From NCBI GenBank assembly GCA_002471345.1, contig DKPS01000086.1, forward strand, positions 1 through 20,529: DNA of 20,529 nucleotides, given 5' to 3'. Below, in pieces: positions 15,187-20,529 of this stretch (positions within the stretch are counted from its first letter, which is position 1; the number at the start of each line of letters is the position of its first letter). The DNA comes from Saprospiraceae bacterium UBA7328 (GTDB lineage Bacteria; Bacteroidota; Bacteroidia; Chitinophagales; Saprospiraceae). The position numbers and the translations under genes are program-made. The notes below the pieces were generated by a model. That model ran no database searches. It saw only the letters and a list, made by a program, of their open reading frames with translations, and was not told the origin of the DNA.

Positions 15187-16671
15187 ATGATGAATCGATC
15201 TCTGAGATTTTTTTCTTTTATAATGTTCTTATCCTTTTTATTTTCTTGCAAGGACAACAATGTCAATTTGATATGGCATCGAACCTTTGAAGGGCTTGGA
15301 TCCAGTTCATCTCCCTTATGTGTAGATCTTAATTTAGATGGCATTTCCGATTGTGTGATTGGTGCTGGATTAAATGAATTTGATCATTCTGATTCGTCAG
15401 TTATTGCTATTGACGGAAAGAATGGAAAAGTGCTGTGGGCTGTTCCAGGCAAAGATCAAATGGTCGGCAGTCCAGTTTTCATAAAAATTAATGATGATGA
15501 CATTCCTGATATAGTTATAGGTGGAAGAGGAGCTCAATTATATGCTATTAATGGATATAATGGGCAGACTCTATGGAAATATGAGATTAAAGAAAATGAC
15601 TTTACCCCTATCGGGTATATGAGATTTAACTTCTATACACCGCAGCTTATTCCTGATCAGAATTTTGATAATATTCAGGAATTATTGGTAACCAACGGAG
15701 GCAATTTTGCAGCGGATCCCGTATCAGGAGATGATCGTTACCCTGGAGTACTTGCTGTTTTAGATGGATCTAATGGAGAAATATTGGCAGCAGCTGCCAT
15801 GCCTGATAATGCTGAGACTTATATGTCTCCAGTCATCATCAATGATGGCGATCCAAATGAAATTAGTATTATTTACGGGAGTGGTGGTGAGACTTTTGGA
15901 GGCCATCTCTATGAAGTAAAACTTTCAGATTTAATGAAAAATGACATTTCTGGATCAAGGGTATTGCTCAGCAAATTACACCATGGATTTATTGCTCCTC
16001 CGACATTAACAGATATTTCATCCGATGGTATAGTTGATATTATTGTGAATTGGCACGGAGGAGAAATGATTGCTATTGATCGATCAAAGTATAAAACCTT
16101 ATGGACTGTAAGTGTTCCTGAAACAGAGGTGTATGCTAGTCCTACTCCAGGGAAAGTAAATGATGATAATGTCCCTGACTTCTTTTCTCAATTCTCCTTG
16201 GGCAAATGGCCTAACTACACTGGAGCCTACCAAATAACTGTAGATGGTAAAACAGGTGAACAATTAAGAAAAGACAGCCTCGGTTGTGGGTCATTTTCAA
16301 CAGCCCTTTCCGCTGATACAAATAATGACGGATACTCTGAGTTTATTTATACCATCAATGACTATGACTGTGACAACATTTACTTAGGAAACACAGAATT
16401 TAGTCTTAAACAATTGGACTATGTGAACAATGAGATCAAAGACATTATACCTCCAATATTTGCAAAAAACATATTCACAACCCCAATGCTAGGAGATATG
16501 GATAATAATGGCAAAAAAGATTTGGTTGTAGGTTTACAATCTAACTATAATGATGAGTTAAGTTACTATGGGATACACTACTATAGATTAGAATTTTCTT
16601 CAAAATCGATCTCAGACAAAGTCAAAAAGTGGAACCAATATTTAGGTCCTGATTCAAATGGAAACTATTGA
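15187..16671 (+). CDS. FG-GAP/PQQ-like beta-propeller lipoprotein
   Basis: The 494-residue protein starts with a signal peptide and lipobox (SFLFSC, C21), so it is surface- or periplasm-anchored. The body contains eight repeats of the pattern P/L-x-x-x-D-x-[ND]-x-D-G/x-x-x-D-hydrophobic, for example VDLNLDGISDCVIG, KINDDDIPDIVIG, TDISSDGIVDIIVN, DTNNDGYSEFIYT and DMDNNGKKDLVVG. These are Ca-binding FG-GAP/VCBS blades. They alternate with PQQ-like blade ends such as AIDGKNGKVLWAVPG and AINGYNGQTLWKYE. The count suggests an eight-bladed propeller. The C-terminus ends WNQYLGPDSNGNY. No catalytic residues are recognised; a binding or scaffold role is plausible. ATG codons at 15187 and 15190 are both possible starts. 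Confidence 0.85.
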   Translation: MMNRSLRFFSFIMFLSFLFSCKDNNVNLIWHRTFEGLGSSSSPLCVDLNLDGISDCVIGAGLNEFDHSDSSVIAIDGKNGKVLWAVPGKDQMVGSPVFIKINDDDIPDIVIGGRGAQLYAINGYNGQTLWKYEIKENDFTPIGYMRFNFYTPQLIPDQNFDNIQELLVTNGGNFAADPVSGDDRYPGVLAVLDGSNGEILAAAAMPDNAETYMSPVIINDGDPNEISIIYGSGGETFGGHLYEVKLSDLMKNDISGSRVLLSKLHHGFIAPPTLTDISSDGIVDIIVNWHGGEMIAIDRSKYKTLWTVSVPETEVYASPTPGKVNDDNVPDFFSQFSLGKWPNYTGAYQITVDGKTGEQLRKDSLGCGSFSTALSADTNNDGYSEFIYTINDYDCDNIYLGNTEFSLKQLDYVNNEIKDIIPPIFAKNIFTTPMLGDMDNNGKKDLVVGLQSNYNDELSYYGIHYYRLEFSSKSISDKVKKWNQYLGPDSNGNY

Positions 16672-16708
16672 AGTTATTGATCTAATAGTGTGAATGTGAA
16701 TTATAATA

Positions 16709-16716
16709 TACTTTTG
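16709..16716 (+). promoter_or_regulatory. Bacteroidota -7 box just before the helicase start
   Basis: TACTTTTG is a perfect TAnnTTTG box ending only four bases before the GTG start at 16721. No -33 TTTG is present at the usual distance. If used, the transcript would begin at or next to the start codon, which implies a leaderless or nearly leaderless message. Confidence 0.35.
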
Positions 16717-16720
16717 TGAA

Positions 16721-18043
16721 GTGACATTTCAAGAATTAAATCTAAATAAAAGCTTACTTAATTCTCTCGATGATTTGGGCTTATCTAATCCCACATCAAT
16801 TCAAGAGAAAGTATTTTCCCCAATAATGGCTGGAAATGACATTGTTGGTGTTGCCCAGACAGGTACTGGTAAAACATTTGCTTACCTACTTCCAAGTCTG
16901 AGAATGTGGAAATATTCAAAGTCACCTTTGGCTCAAGTTTTAATTATGGTGCCTACTCGTGAACTTGTGGCACAGGTTGTAGAAGAAGCCCAAAAACTCA
17001 CCACTTACATGAATGTGGAAATAGTGGGAGTATATGGGGGAGCCAACATAAGACCACAAGTCGATTCAATACTAAATGGAGTAGATGTAGTAGTGGGTAC
17101 GCCAGGTAGGTTATTGGACCTAATGTTAAAAGGGGCATTAAAAACTAAAAATATTAAAAGGCTTATAATCGATGAAGTTGATGAAATGTTACATCAAGGA
17201 TTTAGAACCCAATTGAACAATATCATTGAGTTCCTACCCGAAAAGAGGCAAAATCTAATGTTCTCTGCAACAATGCCAGAGGAGGTTGAACAGATTATAA
17301 ATAATTACACATCTTACTATACCAAAATAGAAGCTGCTCCTTCAGGAGCTCCACTTGAAAATATAAATCAATCGGCATTTGAAGTTGATAATTTCAATTC
17401 TAAAGCTAATCTATTAGATCTTCTTCTTCATGAGAATGAGTCGATGTCCAAAGTTTTGGTATTCGTCAGCAGTAGAAGGTTTGCTGAAGCACTTTATGAG
17501 AGAATGACAATTTCTTTTGAGGAAAAGGTAGGTGTGATCCACTCTTATAAATCTCAAAATAATCGTTTTGCTGCTGTACAGTCTTTTGAATCTAGTGAGC
17601 ATCGAGTCCTAATTGCTACTGATGTCATAGCCCGAGGAATTGATATCTCTCATGTTACACATGTGATCAATTTCGACTTGCCTGAGGTACCTGAAAAGTA
17701 TATTCACAGAATAGGAAGAACAGGAAGAGCAGAAAGAAAAGGGATAGCTATTTCATTCATTTCTTCTGAAGAAAGTCAACTTAAAGAAAGAATTGAAAAG
17801 CTAATGGGCTTAGTCCTTCCATTGATTCAATTACCTGAAAATTTAGTCCTTACAGAAGAACTTATAGATCTAGAAAAACCTGACTTTATTGTTCCTTTTA
17901 ATAATCATAAGGTTAAAGAATACAAACCAACCGGAGATGCTTTTCATGAAAAACTGGATAAGAACAAAAAAGTAAATAATAAAGTTAGACATGAAACTAA
18001 AATGCAGAAGAAGTATGGTAAGCAGTATAGAAAAAGAAGGTAG
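16721..18043 (+). CDS. DEAD-box RNA helicase (motif II DEVD)
   Basis: The 440-residue protein is an RhlE/CshA-like ATP-dependent RNA helicase. Motifs in order are the Q motif (PTSIQ, Q28), motif I AQTGTGKT (45-52), Ia PTREL (78-82), GG, Ib TPGR (127-130), motif II DEVD (151-154) in place of DEAD, III SAT (182-184), IV VLVFVSS, V ATDVIARGID (299-308) and VI HRIGRTGR (329-336). A basic, probably disordered tail (about 395-440, ending KKYGKQYRKRR) should bind RNA. The start is GTG, chosen because the conserved N-terminus TFQELNLNKSLL follows immediately. Likely roles are ribosome assembly or RNA turnover. The gene converges on the nitrilase gene with 12 bases between them. Confidence 0.93.
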   Translation: MTFQELNLNKSLLNSLDDLGLSNPTSIQEKVFSPIMAGNDIVGVAQTGTGKTFAYLLPSLRMWKYSKSPLAQVLIMVPTRELVAQVVEEAQKLTTYMNVEIVGVYGGANIRPQVDSILNGVDVVVGTPGRLLDLMLKGALKTKNIKRLIIDEVDEMLHQGFRTQLNNIIEFLPEKRQNLMFSATMPEEVEQIINNYTSYYTKIEAAPSGAPLENINQSAFEVDNFNSKANLLDLLLHENESMSKVLVFVSSRRFAEALYERMTISFEEKVGVIHSYKSQNNRFAAVQSFESSEHRVLIATDVIARGIDISHVTHVINFDLPEVPEKYIHRIGRTGRAERKGIAISFISSEESQLKERIEKLMGLVLPLIQLPENLVLTEELIDLEKPDFIVPFNNHKVKEYKPTGDAFHEKLDKNKKVNNKVRHETKMQKKYGKQYRKRR

Positions 18044-18055
18044 TAATGGACTAGA

Positions 18056-18979
18056 CTACAATTCAGATTTTATTTCTGGCTGATCTTTTACTTTAAAATC
18101 AAAAATGTCTTTTCTGGAATAATGCCCAATCACATCGAAATCCAGTTTGTTTTTAATTATATCATTCATGTCAAGTTCTGCACTTAATACCCCAGGCTTA
18201 TCAAATATTGGTCCTTCAATTATTTGACCACTTGGAGAAACAATCACACTTCCACCTCGACATACTACCTTTTCATCTGAGTTGATGAACTGAAGATATT
18301 CAGCAGAATACATTGATTTTTCAAAAAATTGGTTACAACCTAATACAAAACACCGGCCTTCAAGAGCAATATGCTTCATCGTAGATATCCAGTTTTCTCT
18401 AGAATCCGCTGTTGGTGCTATATAGATCTCAACACCTTTAGAATACATGGCCATTCTCGCCAATGGCATGTAATTTTCCCAGCAAATGAGTCCTCCAATT
18501 TTACCAAGTTGTGTGTTAAAAGTGACAAGAGAACTTCCATCATCTTCCTGCCATATCACCCTTTCTTGTCCTGTTGGTTTGATTTTTCTGTGCACTCCAA
18601 GTAAACCATGAGAAGGAGAGATATAAAGCATAGAACAAAATAGACTTCCAGTAGAAGAAACTTTTTCTGTTGCTCCAATTACCAAATAGGTATTTGTTGA
18701 TTTCGCCAATTTCTCAAGTCTCTTCAAGTCATGACCTTCTATGTCAATACTATTTTCATAGTATTTCGCATACATTTCTCTACCTTCTTCTGATCTGCTT
18801 CCCACTACCGTACCGAACGAGAAGCCCCGAGGATAACCTGGAATAAAAGATTCAGGAAAAACAATAAGTTGAGTTCCATCCAAAGCCAATCCCTTGACGA
18901 TCTTTTCTATTTTTTGAATTGTTTTCTCTTTATTAAAGAAAATGGGACTATCCTGTACTAGACTGACTTGGACTTTCAT
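18056..18979 (-). CDS. Nitrilase family carbon-nitrogen hydrolase
   Basis: The 307-residue enzyme has the full nitrilase catalytic set: E43 in FPESFIPGYPRG, K132 in HRKIKPTGQER, and the nucleophile C166 in GLICWENYMPLAR. The CWEN context and the HRKIKPT motif place it with true nitrilases (nitrile to carboxylate plus ammonia) rather than amidases or beta-ureidopropionase, though substrate preference cannot be read from the sequence. The length is near the family's usual 310-350, slightly short at the C-terminus. No signal peptide is present, so it is cytosolic. It stands alone on the minus strand, with 133 bases separating it from the upstream DUF1501 gene, so it probably has its own promoter; no convincing one was seen. 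Confidence 0.92.
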   Translation of the reverse strand: MKVQVSLVQDSPIFFNKEKTIQKIEKIVKGLALDGTQLIVFPESFIPGYPRGFSFGTVVGSRSEEGREMYAKYYENSIDIEGHDLKRLEKLAKSTNTYLVIGATEKVSSTGSLFCSMLYISPSHGLLGVHRKIKPTGQERVIWQEDDGSSLVTFNTQLGKIGGLICWENYMPLARMAMYSKGVEIYIAPTADSRENWISTMKHIALEGRCFVLGCNQFFEKSMYSAEYLQFINSDEKVVCRGGSVIVSPSGQIIEGPIFDKPGVLSAELDMNDIIKNKLDFDVIGHYSRKDIFDFKVKDQPEIKSEL

Positions 18980-19112
18980 AGTATAGATATGAGCAAAAAC
19001 TTAGCCAGTGCAGTTTTAGGAATAGAATTTAGCCCACCCATAATTCAACTTCTATTTGTTTAAACTAATCTCATCTATTTGATTATGCTATTTCAAGTTT
19101 TGATTAGACTAA
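18980..19112. other. Intergenic region between DUF1501 and nitrilase genes
   Basis: Nothing firm is visible in these 133 bases. An 11-base palindrome ATTAGTCTAAT (minus strand) lies just beyond the DUF1501 stop, and a copy of CTAATC is present further on, but no T-run terminator and no good promoter were found. Confidence 0.3.
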
Positions 19113-20529
19113 TTATACCTTAACCAAAGCCTTTGTCCTTATTCCGTTAATACTTGATATGCGATAAAAATAATTACCTGGAGCTAAGCTTCTAGTTTCT
19201 ATTTTTAGCTTAGTCGGCCCAGGAGCTATTTTTTGATTAGATATAACTTGAATTTCCTTGCCTAATCCATCGAAAAGGCTGACTCTATAATGTTCTCCCT
19301 TAGAATCAAAGTGTATTGTCGTCCATTCCTCGCATGGGTTTGGGTAGTTGTATATTTCTGTATCATCTAAAGTAATGTCGATTGTAGGAGTGGTGCCAGA
19401 ATCACAAGAATTAATGACAGCGATGTGTTTAAAATCTTCAAAAAGAAGCGATTTAACTTCAGTCTCTTCTACTCCGAACCAATCTATTAAAATAGAACCG
19501 TAAATATCTCTAAAATCATGTTGCATAGCTACTCCATCGCCAACACTTGGGTCGTCTGGCAAATCTGGAGTCGATCCTAAAAATCCGGGATTTATACAAC
19601 TCCCAGATACAAGCAATGGTGCCGCTGTACCATGATCAGTTCCTAAACTGTCATTAGACCTAATTCTTCTTCCGAACTCAGAAAATGTCATAGTGATAAC
19701 CTTTTCATTCAAACCTAATTTATTTAAGTCATCCTGAAATGCATTCATAGCATCTGAAAGAGAACCTAATAATTCAGTATGTTCTCCCGTAATTGTATTA
19801 CCGCCCACAACTTGATTAGCGTGTGTATCAAAACCTCCAATATTTGCAACATAGACCTTGGTCTTTAGTCCTCCTGCAATCAAAAGGGCAATGGTCTTCA
19901 ACTGTTGTTCCAGACTACTTTCACCATATAGTATAGAGGCATTAGCTCCCTTTTCGGCTGCTTCACTTACAACACCACTATATGCATTTGACTGAGCGAT
20001 AGCCGTACGCAGAAAATCTAATTCTTTTCCATAGGGCGTATCTGGTAGAGCTCCAGCAGTAGTATCCGAAAGTGGACTGAGGGAAAAAGGATCTGTGAGA
20101 GCTAAGCTAAAATTTGACAATGTTCCCTGGCATGTTTCCGAAACAGCGTTGCCCAATGTAATTGCAAAGGGGTGAGGATTTTCTTCGTTTGGATATCCTT
20201 CAGGAAACTCTGGAAATCTATTATCAAAATAACGTCCCATCCAGCCAGTCGTCCAGAATTCTTCTGCAGGTGAACCTGTTTTCCAGATATCTATTGATCT
20301 AAAGTGTGATCTGTTTTGATTAGGATAACCCGCATCTTGAACCACTGCAAGATTAGCATTGTCATAAAGGTTCTTGAGGCCAGTCATTGCAGGATTAAAT
20401 CCTACTTCATCAGTTACTTTAATCACCTCATTTTCAGGGATGAGGATATTGCTCCTTACATTTCCAAGAATGTTGTATTTATCCATTGGAATAATAGTAT
20501 TTAGGCCATCATTACCTCCATTTAGTTGA
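19113..20529 (-). CDS. DUF1501 protein with type IX secretion C-terminal domain (5'-truncated by window)
   Basis: The ATG at 20486 is internal: the frame stays open to the window edge and upstream codons encode QLNGGNDGLNTIIP, the conserved GGNDGLNT motif of DUF1501 proteins, so the true start is outside. Numbering from M at 20486, other family features are NRSHFRSIDIWKTG (58-71), a TGWMGRYFD segment, VANIGGFDTHANQ, TMTFSEFGRRIRSN and SLGTDHGTAAPLLVSG; these resemble the metal-binding alkaline-phosphatase/sulfatase-like fold of the family. The last 85 or so residues (IYNYPNPCEEWTTIHF to TKALVKV) form a Por secretion-tail sorting domain, so the protein is exported by the type IX system and anchored or released at the cell surface. 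In this phylum it usually sits beside a DUF1800 gene, which would lie upstream, outside the window. Confidence 0.92.
   Translation of the reverse strand, partial: QLNGGNDGLNTIIPMDKYNILGNVRSNILIPENEVIKVTDEVGFNPAMTGLKNLYDNANLAVVQDAGYPNQNRSHFRSIDIWKTGSPAEEFWTTGWMGRYFDNRFPEFPEGYPNEENPHPFAITLGNAVSETCQGTLSNFSLALTDPFSLSPLSDTTAGALPDTPYGKELDFLRTAIAQSNAYSGVVSEAAEKGANASILYGESSLEQQLKTIALLIAGGLKTKVYVANIGGFDTHANQVVGGNTITGEHTELLGSLSDAMNAFQDDLNKLGLNEKVITMTFSEFGRRIRSNDSLGTDHGTAAPLLVSGSCINPGFLGSTPDLPDDPSVGDGVAMQHDFRDIYGSILIDWFGVEETEVKSLLFEDFKHIAVINSCDSGTTPTIDITLDDTEIYNYPNPCEEWTTIHFDSKGEHYRVSLFDGLGKEIQVISNQKIAPGPTKLKIETRSLAPGNYFYRISSINGIRTKALVKV

Noticed and set aside
20484..20486. ATG at 20486 as the start of the DUF1501 protein
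   Set aside because: Upstream codons in frame encode the conserved GGNDGLNT motif, so the gene continues beyond the window.

Overview
The window looks like chromosomal DNA from a member of the Bacteroidota, probably a marine Cytophagales-type organism. The sequence is AT-rich. Genes generally lack Shine-Dalgarno sequences, and several upstream regions carry the Bacteroidota -7 box TAnnTTTG. One secreted protein ends in a type IX secretion sorting domain, and the long multi-SLBB export protein and the DUF1501 protein are typical of this phylum. The genus cannot be named from the sequence alone. No tRNA, rRNA, CRISPR array, insertion sequence or phage gene was seen; this is mostly ordinary housekeeping and accessory chromosome.

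Left part (1-5.6 kb): the 3' part of a multi-SLBB polysaccharide export protein, a small DoxX-like membrane protein, and a thoroughly decayed glycerate kinase pseudogene (2667-3789). On the minus strand follow a di-iron fatty-acid/sterol hydroxylase fused to a tandem CDGSH iron-sulfur domain and a Crp/Fnr-type regulator. The regulator is divergent from an acetoacetyl-CoA synthetase (5634-7607), which has a recognisable promoter.

Middle (7.6-12.2 kb): an MscS-type channel, then a minus-strand ECF sigma factor with a putative membrane anti-sigma partner (TAA abutting ATG). A three-helix DUF6249-type membrane protein is transcribed divergently from the sigma gene. The sigma/DUF6249 intergenic region holds two mirror-image ECF-type promoters (TTTGTAACCC, 14 bases, TCGTT) whose -35 boxes form one inverted repeat; this suggests an autoregulated sigma factor that also drives the divergent gene. 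An intrinsic terminator ends the DUF6249 gene. Next is a two-gene minus-strand operon: a barrel-like outer-membrane protein and an S41 peptidase lipoprotein.

Right part (12.2-20.5 kb): an AGCS sodium:amino-acid symporter, preceded by an array of ACTGACAA direct repeats, and a seven-helix membrane protein with an unrecognised cytoplasmic domain. Then come an eight-repeat beta-propeller lipoprotein, a DEAD-box RNA helicase with DEVD in motif II, a nitrilase, and the 3' part of a DUF1501 protein with a type IX sorting tail. Both edge genes are cut by the window.

I found no clearly new multi-gene system. The best leads are the mirrored ECF promoter pair with its sigma/anti-sigma/DUF6249 set, the hydroxylase-CDGSH fusion, the ACTGACAA operator array, and the seven-helix protein with its unassigned C-terminal domain.
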